A stretch of DNA of 59,862 nt. Source: Lachnospiraceae bacterium (GTDB lineage Bacteria > Bacillota > Clostridia > Lachnospirales > Lachnospiraceae). Below are positions 36,850-45,555 of this stretch, piece after piece. The position numbers and the translations under genes were made by a program. The stretch spans positions 1-59,862 of the forward strand of contig JAFWDM010000005.1 of the NCBI GenBank assembly GCA_017513005.1, read 5' to 3'. Within the stretch, counting starts at the first letter, position 1. Each line of letters opens with the position of its first letter. The notes under the pieces were generated by a model. It worked only from the letters and a program-made list of their open reading frames with translations, made no database searches and had not been told where the DNA came from.

Positions 36850-38337
36850 TCAGATTCCCAGGAACCTGCGCACTTCGTCCTTCATTTTATCCCTGTCACA
36901 CACGATATTGTGCCGCACGGGTGCGGTCCGCAGGACATTGACAGCTTCCGGTACGGGGACACCGGCCTTCTCGCTGAGCCTGTCGGCCAGTTCCAGGTCG
37001 GGGAGGTCCGAGGGTTCGCCCAGGGCCTGCATCACGCTGTTCTCAAACTTGAAGGGACTGGCAGTCGAGGCAATGACTGCGGGCGTCCCGTCGCCTGTCT
37101 GCGCACGGTATTTGTCATAGACATCCGCGGCGACCGCTGTGTGGGGATCGATCACATAGGAATCCTTTTCGTAGACCCGGCGGATGGCACCTGCCGTCTC
37201 CTCTTCCGTCGCATAGCCGCCCGCAAAGAGATCCAGGCCCCCGCGCATCTCTTCCGTGATCGCATAGGCCCCCTTCTCACGAAGATCCTGCATCAGGGCT
37301 GCCGTCTTTTCGGCGCTGTTTCCGCTGATGTGATAGATCAGGCGCTCCAGATTGCTGGAAATCAGGATATCCATGGAGGGGGAGCTGGTCAGGATAAACT
37401 CCCTGTTTTTGTCATAAGTGCCCGTCGTAAAGAAATCATAGAGCACCTTATTGGAGTTGGAGGCACAGACGAGCTTCCCGACAGGCAGCCCCATCTTCGC
37501 CGCATAATAGGCCGCGAGGATATTTCCGAAATTGCCGGTCGGAACGACGAAGTTCACCTTGTCCCCATCAGAAATGACGCCCTCCTTCAGGAGCCTCGTA
37601 TAGGCAAACACATAGTATACGATCTGCGGGACCAGCCGGCCGATATTGATCGAATTTGCGGAGGAGAAGGCAAAGCCCTTCTGCGCCATCTCTGCGCGCA
37701 GGGCACTGTCTCCGAAGATCTCCTTCACGGCGTTCTGGGCATCGTCAAAATTGCCCCGGATCCCTACGACGCGGGTATTGCCGCCCTTCTGGGTCAGCAT
37801 CTGCCGCTCCTGGATCGAGGAGACCCCGTCCTTGGGATAAAAGACCATGATCCTTGTACCTTCGACATCCGCAAAGCCGGCCATCGCCGCCTTGCCGGTA
37901 TCGCCGCTCGTCGCTGTCAGGATCACGATCTCCTTGTCCTCATGGTTCTTTTTTGCGGAAGTCGTCATCAGGTGCGGCAGGATCTGCAGAGCCATGTCCT
38001 TGAAGGCGATCGTGGGCCCGTGAAACAGTTCCAGAAAGTATGCCCCGTCCGCCCTGTGCAGCGGGACGATCGATTCCGTATCAAAATTACTGCCATAGGC
38101 GTTCGCGATGCACCCCTTCAGTTCCTCCTCGGTAAAATCAGTGAGCATCAGCTTCATCACTTCGTATGCGACGCCCCGGTAATCCATCTTTGCGAGGTCG
38201 GAAAGGCTCCTGTCCAGTGCGGGGATCTGCGTGGGGACAAACAGGCCTCCGTCCTCCGCCAGCCCCATCAGGATCGCCCTGGAAGCCAGGATCGGCGCGC
38301 CATCGGAACGTGTGCTTTTGTATAAGATCTCTTTCAT
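36850..38337 (-). CDS. thrC: Threonine synthase
   Basis: PLP enzyme converting O-phosphohomoserine to threonine. 495 residues from the ATG at 38337, which has GGAG eight bases upstream; the family start is MxxxYKSTRG-like, here MKEILYKSTRSDG. PLP features are ELFHGPTIAFKDMALQI with the Schiff-base lysine in FKD, and SGDTGKAAMAGF for the phosphate. It is the longer fungal/clostridial class. Monocistronic, upstream of a divergent nuclease gene. Confidence 0.95.
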   Translation of the reverse strand: MKEILYKSTRSDGAPILASRAILMGLAEDGGLFVPTQIPALDRSLSDLAKMDYRGVAYEVMKLMLTDFTEEELKGCIANAYGSNFDTESIVPLHRADGAYFLELFHGPTIAFKDMALQILPHLMTTSAKKNHEDKEIVILTATSGDTGKAAMAGFADVEGTRIMVFYPKDGVSSIQERQMLTQKGGNTRVVGIRGNFDDAQNAVKEIFGDSALRAEMAQKGFAFSSANSINIGRLVPQIVYYVFAYTRLLKEGVISDGDKVNFVVPTGNFGNILAAYYAAKMGLPVGKLVCASNSNKVLYDFFTTGTYDKNREFILTSSPSMDILISSNLERLIYHISGNSAEKTAALMQDLREKGAYAITEEMRGGLDLFAGGYATEEETAGAIRRVYEKDSYVIDPHTAVAADVYDKYRAQTGDGTPAVIASTASPFKFENSVMQALGEPSDLPDLELADRLSEKAGVPVPEAVNVLRTAPVRHNIVCDRDKMKDEVRRFLGI

Positions 38338-38413
38338 GCGTTTCACTCCGGTATTGTCTTCGAATGAACTGCCCGGCACGGTAGAGCGGCGGGCATAAGT
38401 CAACTAAACACTT

Positions 38414-38443
38414 ACTATAACATAAAATAACAGACAACACAAA
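38414..38443 (-). promoter_or_regulatory. Candidate thrC promoter
   Basis: Minus-strand TTTGTG (38443-38438), 18-nt spacer, TATAGT (38419-38414); about 75 nt before the start codon. Confidence 0.55.
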
Positions 38444-38481
38444 GAAAAATCAAAACAGAAAAAACGGCGCAGAGATAGCCT

Positions 38482-38635
38482 GTTACAGTACAGATCCACC
38501 TGAAGCCTCGAGGTGTTTTTCGCGGCTTTTTCGCGAAAAACCCGAGTGAAACGGCGCGCGGCGCACGCAAAGCGTATTGGAATCGCCGCGCGCAACGTTA
38601 CATGTTCACGCCCTCGATAGGGCGTGAACAGTAAC
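38482..38635 (+). repeat. Dispersed 154-bp three-hairpin repeat, copy B
   Basis: Same length and order of hairpins as copy A. First hairpin GTTTTTCGCG with CGCGAAAAAC; second GCGCGCGGCG with CGCCGCGCGC (fully paired), enclosing ACGC-AAA-GCGT; third GTTACATGTTCACGCCCT with AGGGCGTGAACAGTAAC. Relative to copy A a C-G pair became G-C and a G-U became G-C, so pairing is maintained. It lies in the thrC/yprB divergent spacer. Confidence 0.85.
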
Positions 38636-38659
38636 GATAGCCTGTGAACCCCTGCCGGA

Positions 38660-38688
38660 TTGTAAACAGGTATTCTATGCTTTATAAT
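38660..38688 (+). promoter_or_regulatory. Promoter of the YprB-like gene
   Basis: TTGTAA, 17-nt spacer, TATAAT (38683-38688), beginning 25 bp beyond repeat copy B. Confidence 0.75.
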
Positions 38689-38817
38689 GTACTTTACATT
38701 TTCGTATCTGTTCGGCACTCCGCAGCGCCTCTGTCTGCCCCGGATTGCAGGTGCACAGCCCCTGCAGCAGGGTGGTTCTGAACAGTTGCATCTTGTCTAT
38801 GATTCAGGGAGGCATTC

Positions 38818-39936
38818 ATGCAGATCATCAGCAAATCCATTGACAGAGATACACAGATCGACCTGCCCGGCATCGACGCCGGTGCGCAGGATGTTCTGTT
38901 TCTGGACATCGAGACGACCGGGATCAAACGGGCCGACAACCGGGTCTGCCTGATCGGCTGTATCTGCATGCAGCCGGACGGCTGGCACCTGACCCAGTGG
39001 TTCGACGACACCGGCCTGGAGGAACGGTCGATCCTCTCCTCCTTCCTTCTCTATGCCGGGCGCTTCCGCTATGTCATCAATTACAACGGGAACCGCTTTG
39101 ACCTTCCCTTCCTGCGGGTGCGGATCGAAACAAACGGCCTGGACAGGGAGGCCGCCGCTTTCCTCTCCATGAACTCGATCGACCTCTACGGATATATCGC
39201 CCCCTACCGGCACCTGCTGGGGCTCCCCGACTACAGGCAGCAGACCCTGGAGAACGCCCTGCAGCTGCAGACCGGGCGGGCACAGGGAGAGGACGGGAAG
39301 GCCTTTCTCGAAGCCTACAAGCAGTATCTGCTGCTGCCTTCCCACGGCCTGATGGAGAAACTGACCCTGCACAACGAAGCCAATGTAACGGGCCTTCTGG
39401 ACCTCCTCTGCCTCTCCTCTTTCTCCCGCCTCGACGATATGAAGGTCAACGTGCGGCGGGCCCAGGCCAACTACTACACCAACTACGACGGAGAACAGGC
39501 GGAGGAACTCCTCATCCATTTTACCCTTTCCTTCTCCCTGCCCATCCGCATCTACGCGGGGCTGGACCACTGCTATCTGAAGATCGACGGGGAAAACGGT
39601 GTTCTGAAGATCCCCCTCTACACCGGAGAGATGAAGTATTTTTACGCCAATTATAAAGATTACTATTATCTGCCCGGGGAAGATATGGCGATCCACAAAT
39701 ACATTGCATCCTATGTGGACAAAAACAGGCGGGTGCAGGCGCGCCCGGAAACCTGCTACACGAAAAAGGCTTCCACCTACCTTCCCCAGTGGGACCTCTA
39801 CCGCACCCCCTTCTTCAAGCGCAGCTATGAAGAGAAAGAGATCTTTTTTGAATTTACCGAACAGATGAAGCGGGACCGCGAAGCCCTTTCGGACTATGCC
39901 TCCTACGTGCTCGCGCATATTATCTTTCGGAAATGA
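38818..39936 (+). CDS. YprB-type ribonuclease H-like (DEDD) nuclease
   Basis: 372 residues. The N-terminal half is an RNase H-like exonuclease domain with DEDD features: VLFLDIETTGIKRADNRVCL (motif I) at about residues 26-45, NYNGNRFDLPFLRVR (motif II) and later SYASYVLAHI-type helix. YprB-like proteins are predicted nucleases of unknown substrate. The C-terminal half has no known domain. GGGAGG precedes the ATG at 38818. Its own promoter and terminator bracket it, so it is monocistronic. Confidence 0.85.
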   Translation: MQIISKSIDRDTQIDLPGIDAGAQDVLFLDIETTGIKRADNRVCLIGCICMQPDGWHLTQWFDDTGLEERSILSSFLLYAGRFRYVINYNGNRFDLPFLRVRIETNGLDREAAAFLSMNSIDLYGYIAPYRHLLGLPDYRQQTLENALQLQTGRAQGEDGKAFLEAYKQYLLLPSHGLMEKLTLHNEANVTGLLDLLCLSSFSRLDDMKVNVRRAQANYYTNYDGEQAEELLIHFTLSFSLPIRIYAGLDHCYLKIDGENGVLKIPLYTGEMKYFYANYKDYYYLPGEDMAIHKYIASYVDKNRRVQARPETCYTKKASTYLPQWDLYRTPFFKRSYEEKEIFFEFTEQMKRDREALSDYASYVLAHIIFRK

Positions 39937-39989
39937 ACGGGTATGCAGGGTATTTCACAGCCCGAATAAAAAAAAGAGATAAGTACTCA

Positions 39990-40027
39990 AAAGCCGATTG
40001 CGGACAGGATCCGCTCGGCTTTTTTAT
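39990..40027 (+). terminator. Terminator of the YprB-like gene
   Basis: AGCCGA-T-GCGGA pairs with TCCGC-TCGGCT and is followed by TTTTTTATT. Confidence 0.9.
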
Positions 40028-40079
40028 TCCCTGCGGCTTTCATTTTTCCCGCCAACTTTGTGCATTTTGTATAAATTAT

Positions 40080-40108
40080 TTGACAATAGCCTCCTTCTAT
40101 TCTAAAAT
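40080..40108 (+). promoter_or_regulatory. Promoter of the cytidylate-kinase-like gene
   Basis: TTGACA, 17-nt spacer, TAAAAT (40103-40108). It is near consensus but about 350 nt upstream of the start codon at 40462. Confidence 0.85.
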
Positions 40109-40114
40109 ATAGAC

Positions 40115-40461
40115 AGGTTGGAGCAGAATCAATCAGGCTGATCCTGTTCCGGCCAGGGGAAATGATCTTTATGGTTGCTGCATGTCACGCAGCTTACAGA
40201 AATCAGCGCTCTGCGCCATCCGCTCTGCGCCGGCACTGCAGGAAGGCAGGCACAAATACAGACGGACCCGGTCACGGGACCGCGCTTGTTTGCAGCCGCC
40301 TTGGAAAACGGCATTGACCGGAGCGGGCTGCGCCGGCGTCTGTTCTGTGCGGCGATGGCTCTGTGAACCGCTCATAAGCCTGATTTATGAACAGTCGTTG
40401 CGGCGCGGTATCTGTCTGTGATCACGGCACCTGCCGCGCCCATCCAGAGGGAGGTAATATC
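40115..40461 (+). other. Long untranslated leader, unassigned, possible structured RNA
   Basis: About 347 nt from the expected transcription start to the start codon. It contains several local inverted repeats (for example GCTGC-N7-GCAGC, and CCCG-GTCA-CGGG) but matches no riboswitch I recognise, and no open frame looks real. Confidence 0.5.
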
Positions 40462-41052
40462 ATGGGAAACAGCATCATTACGATCAGCAGAGAATATGGC
40501 TCCGGCGGCAGGGAAGTGGGTGAAAAGCTTGCCAAGAAGCTCGGCATCCCTTTCTACGACAAAGAGATCATCACCATGCTTGCCAAGGAAAGCGGCCTGA
40601 GTGAAGAAACGATCCGCAACTGGGCTGAAAAGGAAGTCTCCGGCTTCTTCTACGGCATCAACGCCGCAAGGGGCATTATTCCGATCCCGGACAGGATCTT
40701 CGGTGCCAGGAGAAAGGTCCTGAACGATATCGCTGACAAGGGCAGCTGTGTCATCGTCGGAAGCTGCGGCGACTATATCCTGCGGGACCGCGAAAACCTG
40801 AGGAGCTTCTTCATCTATGCTCCGAAGGAAGCCCGCGCAAAACGCGCCCTCGAGGTTTACAAGGACGACCTCGCCCAGTACCCCAACCTCATCAAGCGCA
40901 AGGATGAAGAGCGCCGGGATTATTACAACCATTTCACAAGCTATAAGTTCGGCGACTACAAAAACTACGACGCCTGCATAAACAGTGAGATCGGCATTGA
41001 CAAGGTCGTCGAGATCATCGAATTCATGCTCAAGGAGAAAGAGGCGGATTGA
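40462..41052 (+). CDS. Cytidylate kinase-like family protein (Cytidylate_kin2)
   Basis: 196 residues. The phosphate-binding loop appears as ISREYGSGGREVGEKLAKKL, where GSGG replaces a normal Walker A GKST, as in the Cytidylate_kin2 family; FYDKEIITMLAKE follows. The family is common in Firmicutes and of unproved substrate; a genuine cmk is present at 46526. GGGAGG before ATG at 40462. Confidence 0.9.
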   Translation: MGNSIITISREYGSGGREVGEKLAKKLGIPFYDKEIITMLAKESGLSEETIRNWAEKEVSGFFYGINAARGIIPIPDRIFGARRKVLNDIADKGSCVIVGSCGDYILRDRENLRSFFIYAPKEARAKRALEVYKDDLAQYPNLIKRKDEERRDYYNHFTSYKFGDYKNYDACINSEIGIDKVVEIIEFMLKEKEAD

Positions 41053-41123
41053 TCCTCTGTTTTCCGTCCGAAAGAAAAGGACGAAATTGATGCTCTGTGA
41101 ACCGCCTTCCTGCCGGGCTTTGC

Positions 41124-41184
41124 CTGCAGGAGCCGCAGGCGGATCCCGGGCGCAGTCCCGCGGCAAAAACCACGGATACTTGTA
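41124..41184 (+). repeat. About 60-bp repeat flanking the GT2 gene, copy 1
   Basis: Similar to 42281-42340, sharing CTGCAGGA, GTCCCGCGGC, AAAA and CGGATAC/CGGATCC segments in the same order and orientation; the two lie on either side of the glycosyltransferase at 41252-42244. Confidence 0.65.
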
Positions 41185-41189
41185 AAAAA

Positions 41190-41234
41190 TAACAGCCCTG
41201 CCGGATGTGTACATGCATACCCGGCAGGGCTGTT
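41190..41234. terminator. Bidirectional terminator between cytidylate-kinase-like and GT2 genes
   Basis: AACAGCCCTGCCGG pairs with CCGGCAGGGCTGTT (14 bp), T-run on the plus strand and A-rich preceding sequence serving the minus strand. Confidence 0.9.
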
Positions 41235-41251
41235 TTCCGTTTCCGTCTGTT

Positions 41252-42244
41252 TCAATACCTGTATTCCCTGCGCAGCCGTTCGTGCAGGATCCCGTAGGCG
41301 CCAAATCCCGACAGCAGGAGGATATTCAGGATCCTGCTCGTGCGCCTGAGCTCCCTGTAGATCGGCTTCTGCTCTCTCTTCAGGTATCCGAGGAAGTTTT
41401 TCAGTTCCTGCCTGTGCAGCTGTGATTTCGAGATCACTAAAAGCACCTTGATCTGCAGGAAGGTGCGCAGGACGAAGTAGTGGAAAATGTACCTGTCCTT
41501 CGCGGTCTTCTTTTCCCCGACATCCGGATAGACGCTGTAGAGCCGCTTGAGAACGATCGTCTGGTCCCGGTAATGCTTTTCCAGCCCCTCCGGGCTCACA
41601 CTCTGCTCGCCCCGCCCGATCCTGTAACAGTAGACTACCTGCGGGAAGATCCGCACCGTGTCCACCCAGGGGAGAGGAAGCAGGTCATATTCCTGGTCTG
41701 TGTAAAAGCAGTGCTCTGTCAGACGGACCCCATTGTCCTGCAGGATCTTTGTCCGGTAGGTGACGGCATGCATGGTGAACCACTCGTGGTCTCCAAGCGC
41801 ATCGAAATGAACGACCTTCTCTGCGATATCCTCCGCCTCATCGCGCAGCTCCTCATGCCCGTCCTCCTCAAAGACGCGCTTGAACTGTGCGATGACCATA
41901 TCCTCTCCGGCCGTGGAAAGCTCCTCGACAAAAGCGGTCAGGCCCTCTCTGTCAAACCAGTCATCCCCGTCCAGAAGACGAAAATACCTGCCTGTCGCCG
42001 CCCGGATCGATGCGTTTACCGTCGATCCGTATCCGCCGTTCTCCTTGTCGATCACCCGGAACGTACCCGGATATTTCTCTTCATACTCCCTGGCGATCTC
42101 CAGCGTCCCGTCGGTAGAGCCGTCATTGACCACCAGGACCTCGAGCCGGTCCATGATCTCGGGGACACAGCAGGAATCCAGCGCTTTGCGGATATACTTC
42201 TCAACATTATAGGAAGCGATCGATACACTTAAGATTTTTTCCAT
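41252..42244 (-). CDS. GT2-type glycosyltransferase
   Basis: 330 residues. GT-A fold: LSVSIASYNVEKYIRKALD, VLVVNDGSTDGTLEIAREYE and the metal site LLDGDDWFD, with a C-terminal membrane-associated helix near ILNILLLSGFGAYGILH. I start at the ATG at 42244, seven bases after GGAG. It may be the glycosyltransferase for the polymer unit or for a teichoic-type linkage. Direct repeats flank it. Confidence 0.88.
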   Translation of the reverse strand: MEKILSVSIASYNVEKYIRKALDSCCVPEIMDRLEVLVVNDGSTDGTLEIAREYEEKYPGTFRVIDKENGGYGSTVNASIRAATGRYFRLLDGDDWFDREGLTAFVEELSTAGEDMVIAQFKRVFEEDGHEELRDEAEDIAEKVVHFDALGDHEWFTMHAVTYRTKILQDNGVRLTEHCFYTDQEYDLLPLPWVDTVRIFPQVVYCYRIGRGEQSVSPEGLEKHYRDQTIVLKRLYSVYPDVGEKKTAKDRYIFHYFVLRTFLQIKVLLVISKSQLHRQELKNFLGYLKREQKPIYRELRRTSRILNILLLSGFGAYGILHERLRREYRY

Positions 42245-42280
42245 TATCATTCTCCGGGATATTCCTGATCGGTACCTGCA

Positions 42281-42340
42281 TGCAGGATCCATTCGCGGGA
42301 CCCGCGCCGGTCCCGCGGCTAAAAGCCGCGGATCCTGTAC
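42281..42340 (+). repeat. About 60-bp repeat flanking the GT2 gene, copy 2
   Basis: CAGGATCC and GGATCCTG bracket two overlapping hairpins: CGCGGGACC with GGTCCCGCG, and CCGCGGCT with AGCCGCGG; the two share CGCGG, so they are mutually exclusive. It lies between the cytidylyltransferase stop and the GT2 start. Confidence 0.7.
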
Positions 42341-42361
42341 CTTTCTGTACAGACAGGCACG

Positions 42362-43078
42362 TCACATCAGCTGTTCATTTTCACGGGCGTCCGCCACAGC
42401 GCGGAACATGAAGAAATCCTCGGGTGTCGTGATCTTGACATTGTCCGCCCGGCAGTTCACGATCGACAGGGGATAGCCGTAGTGGCGCATCAGCGTACAG
42501 GTGTCGATCATATCGGTCAGTCCCTCGCGGATCGCGCGTTCCTCAAAATCCAGGACTTCATTCAGGCGATATCCCTGCGGTGCCTTTGCGACGCGGGAAT
42601 TGCTGCGGTTTACGATCTGCTCGACCTGCTCCCCGTCACTGACCAGCACTACTGTCTCGCTGACAGGTCCGCAGCTGATCGAAGAGCCGTATTTCTCCAC
42701 AGACCGGAGATTTGCCGTGATCAGGTCGGCATCGATCATCGGGCGCACGCCATCGTGGATGAGGACGGTGTGGCCGTCCCTTCCATAGAGCCTGGCCGCT
42801 TCCGCAAGTCCGTTATAGATGGACATCTGCCCTGTCGCCCCGCCCGGCATGATCGAAGCGATCTTGCCCAGGCGATAGGTGTACTTGAGCTCCTCCATAT
42901 AGGGGATCCAGTCCTCGATGCAGACGACCACGATCCCGTCGATCTCCGGATGCCCGTTGAAGATCTCGATCGTATGGACGATGATCGGTTTTCCGTGAAC
43001 AAACAGAAACTGCTTCGGCCGGTCCTTGGCGTGCATCCTTTTTCCGGATCCTCCGGCAAAAATCACAGCGATATTCAT
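42362..43078 (-). CDS. IspD/TarI-family cytidylyltransferase
   Basis: 238 residues. N-terminal AVIFAGGSGKRMHAKDRPKQ is the CTP-binding signature, with HDGVRPMIDADLI and NRSNSRVAKAPQGYRLNEV further on. The family couples CTP to 2-C-methylerythritol 4-phosphate (IspD) or ribitol-5-phosphate (TarI/Bcs1). The adjacent SDR and glycosyltransferase point to the TarI type, making CDP-ribitol or a related CDP-polyol for a surface polymer; the MEP gene ispH in this window means IspD remains possible. Assignment is inference. The start follows GGAG. Confidence 0.82.
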   Translation of the reverse strand: MNIAVIFAGGSGKRMHAKDRPKQFLFVHGKPIIVHTIEIFNGHPEIDGIVVVCIEDWIPYMEELKYTYRLGKIASIMPGGATGQMSIYNGLAEAARLYGRDGHTVLIHDGVRPMIDADLITANLRSVEKYGSSISCGPVSETVVLVSDGEQVEQIVNRSNSRVAKAPQGYRLNEVLDFEERAIREGLTDMIDTCTLMRHYGYPLSIVNCRADNVKITTPEDFFMFRAVADARENEQLM

Positions 43079-43134
43079 AAAGACAGGTCTCCTCGTTAGT
43101 TATAATACAGCCTTCACATTCTATCCCGGACCGA

Positions 43135-44169
43135 TCACATCGAAAGGATCATCCGCTGATATGCCTGTGCCAGATCCCGGGACGGTTTCCAGCCAAGGGC
43201 ACGGAGCTTCGATGTGTCGAGATTCATATGCAGTGTGGGGGCAAAGCCCAGTTTTGAGGGATCTTCCTCCGCCTCGATTCGGACGCCGATGCGGCCTTGG
43301 GCGCATCTTTCAGCCACCAGCTCCGCCATCTGCCGTATGCTGCAGTAGGTCTCCTCGTTTGCCGCATTGTAGGCCTCGCCGTCCCTTCCCCGCAAAAGGA
43401 CCGTCAGGATCGCCGAAGCGGCATCCGCGGTATACAGGTAGGACCGGCAGGTCGAACCATCCGTTTTGAGCACGATATCCCTTTTTTCCAGGACACAGCG
43501 GGCAAATTCGGCAAAGACCCTCCCGTCATCGTACCGGACGCCCGGTCCGAAGGTCTGTGTCAGGCGCAGGACCCGGACGGGCACGCCGTACTCCTTCTGC
43601 CAGGAGGCGCACAGGATCTCGCAGAGCCGCTTGGACTCCGGATAGCAGCTTCGGGGCTGCATGGTATCCAGGTTTGTCCCATGCCCTTCATCGATCTTCT
43701 CATCCCCGGAGGGCGCCCCGTACACTTCCATCGTGGAAAGATAGAGGAAACACCGGACCGCATTGTTTTTTGCAAATTCCAGCGCGCGCCTCGTCCCGTC
43801 GATCGCCGTGAAAATGGTCTCCACCGGCTGGTCGACAAAGGCTCTGCTCGAGGTCTGGCTCGCAGCATGGATCACATAGTCTACCTGCTGCGGGAGCTTT
43901 TGGACCGGCATGGAGGCAATATCCGCAACCATCAATTGCAGATTTCCGCTCTCAAGGCTCCCGAACATGCGCCGCGCCTTTTCTTCGTCCCGCACGCAGG
44001 CAATGACCCGGATACCGGGGCTGCGCAGAAGGGCCGACACCAGGGTCTGCCCGATCAGCCCGGTCGCGCCGGTCACGAGAACGGTCCGTCCCTCCAGTTC
44101 CTTCATTTCGGGAAGGGCGCACAACCGCTCCATATCCTCCAGAAAAACAGCCTTCTTCTGCAGATCCAT
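43135..44169 (-). CDS. NAD-dependent epimerase/dehydratase (extended SDR)
   Basis: 344 residues. Rossmann fold with TVLVTGATGLIGQTLVSALL at about residues 28-47, catalytic YxxxK as SCYPESKRLCEI, and the substrate-side IHAASQTSSRAF. It acts on a nucleotide-linked sugar or polyol-phosphate derivative, probably in the same pathway as the adjoining cytidylyltransferase; the specific product is not known. ATG at 44169 with AAGGAG five bases before it. Start codon lies 100 nt after the S1 terminator. Confidence 0.86.
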   Translation of the reverse strand: MDLQKKAVFLEDMERLCALPEMKELEGRTVLVTGATGLIGQTLVSALLRSPGIRVIACVRDEEKARRMFGSLESGNLQLMVADIASMPVQKLPQQVDYVIHAASQTSSRAFVDQPVETIFTAIDGTRRALEFAKNNAVRCFLYLSTMEVYGAPSGDEKIDEGHGTNLDTMQPRSCYPESKRLCEILCASWQKEYGVPVRVLRLTQTFGPGVRYDDGRVFAEFARCVLEKRDIVLKTDGSTCRSYLYTADAASAILTVLLRGRDGEAYNAANEETYCSIRQMAELVAERCAQGRIGVRIEAEEDPSKLGFAPTLHMNLDTSKLRALGWKPSRDLAQAYQRMILSM

Positions 44170-44267
44170 TGTCTCTCCTTCCCTCCATACCGCGGCAGTC
44201 CTTTTCAAGAGGCCCGGCAGGGCGCTGTCCCCGGCTCCTGTCCCCGCTGCAAAAAAGGCTCCGTTGC

Positions 44268-44299
44268 AAAAAGGGCCGGAACCACAGGGATTCCGGCCC
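44268..44299 (-). terminator. Terminator of the cmk-ispH-rpsA block
   Basis: On the minus strand GGGCCGGAA and TTCCGGCCC form a 9-bp stem followed by TTTTT. Confidence 0.85.
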
Positions 44300-44382
44300 G
44301 TAAAAAACGTCAGTCAGCTGACAAAGATCTCTCTGATCGGCGGTCCGTCCGCCTCAGGCGAAAGGCCTGTACGATCTTTCGA

Positions 44383-45555
44383 TCATTCAGCGTCCTCAGC
44401 CTCTTCTTTTGCCCTCTGGGCATTGACAAAAGCGTCCACGTCCACATCCGCGACATCCGCATCCGCGTTCGCGCGCTCTGCAGCACGTCTCTCACGCTCC
44501 TTGTCGATGAGGAGCTGCTTGACGCTCAGGCTGATCTTGTTGCTGTCTTCGTTGAAGTCCACGATCTTCGCAGTCACTTCCTGACCGGTCTTCAGGACGT
44601 CTGAAGGCTTGTCGATGTGCTCGCGTGCGATCTGGGAGACATGCAGCAGTGCATCGATGCCGGGCTCAAGCTCGACGAATGCACCGAAGTCGGTCATCCT
44701 GGCAACGCGGCCTGTGACGATCGTGCCGGCTGCATACTTCTCTGCAGCGCCGACCCAGGGATTCTCCTCCGGGAACTTCAGGGAAAGGGCGATCTTGGTG
44801 CCCTGGATGTCCTTGATCAGGACGCGGAGCTGCTCGCCGACCTTGAAGACCTTCTTCGGGTTCTCGACACGGCCCCAGCTCATCTCGGAGATGTGCAGCA
44901 GTCCGTCTGCACCGCCCAGATCGATGAAAGCACCGAAATCGGTAATATTCTTGACTGTACCCTCGACTGTATCGCCGGGGTGGATGGTCTCGAAGAGCTT
45001 GCGCTGCATTTCCTTGCGCTTCTCGACGAGGAGCTGCTTGCGGTCACCAATATATCTGCGCCTGTGCGGATTGTACTCGGTGATCACGAACTCGATGTCC
45101 TGTCCGAGGTACTTGCTCAGGTCTCTCTCATAAGTATCGGAAACAAGGCTGGCAGGGATGAACACCCTGACTTCCTCTACGACTACGCTCAGGCCGCCGG
45201 AAAGAACCTGCGTAACTTTTGCCGTGAGGACTTCCTTATTGTTGTATGCTTCCTCGATGCGCTTGTTGCCGCGGTCTGCCGCGAGGCGCTTGTAGGAAAG
45301 GACAACCTGGCCGTCTCCGTCATTCACTTTCAGAATCTTGACTTCAAGTTTGTCGCCTACGTGCAGGACTTCCGTGAGATCAACGGAATGATCGTTCGTA
45401 TACTCATTCCTGGTGAGAATGCCATCGGACTTCGCGCCGATATTCAGGATCGCCTCATCGGGCTTGACGTCGATGATCTGTCCCTCGACTACCTCACCGG
45501 TATGAATCGTCTTGAACGATTCGTCCAACATCTGTTCAAAGGTCTGCTCTGACAT
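44383..45555 (-). CDS. rpsA: Ribosomal protein S1 (four S1 domains)
   Basis: 390 residues. Four S1 (OB-fold) RNA-binding repeats, for example TGEVVEGQIIDVKPDEAILN, GDTVEGTVKNITDFGAFIDL and GTIVTGRVARMTDFGAFVEL; helps mRNA binding to the ribosome. Firmicutes S1 is often four-domain. The C-terminus is an acidic Glu/Ala/Asp tail. The ATG at 45555 has GAGGAGG nine bases upstream, inside the end of ispH, which overlaps it by 20 bases. Confidence 0.94.
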   Translation of the reverse strand: MSEQTFEQMLDESFKTIHTGEVVEGQIIDVKPDEAILNIGAKSDGILTRNEYTNDHSVDLTEVLHVGDKLEVKILKVNDGDGQVVLSYKRLAADRGNKRIEEAYNNKEVLTAKVTQVLSGGLSVVVEEVRVFIPASLVSDTYERDLSKYLGQDIEFVITEYNPHRRRYIGDRKQLLVEKRKEMQRKLFETIHPGDTVEGTVKNITDFGAFIDLGGADGLLHISEMSWGRVENPKKVFKVGEQLRVLIKDIQGTKIALSLKFPEENPWVGAAEKYAAGTIVTGRVARMTDFGAFVELEPGIDALLHVSQIAREHIDKPSDVLKTGQEVTAKIVDFNEDSNKISLSVKQLLIDKERERRAAERANADADVADVDVDAFVNAQRAKEEAEDAE

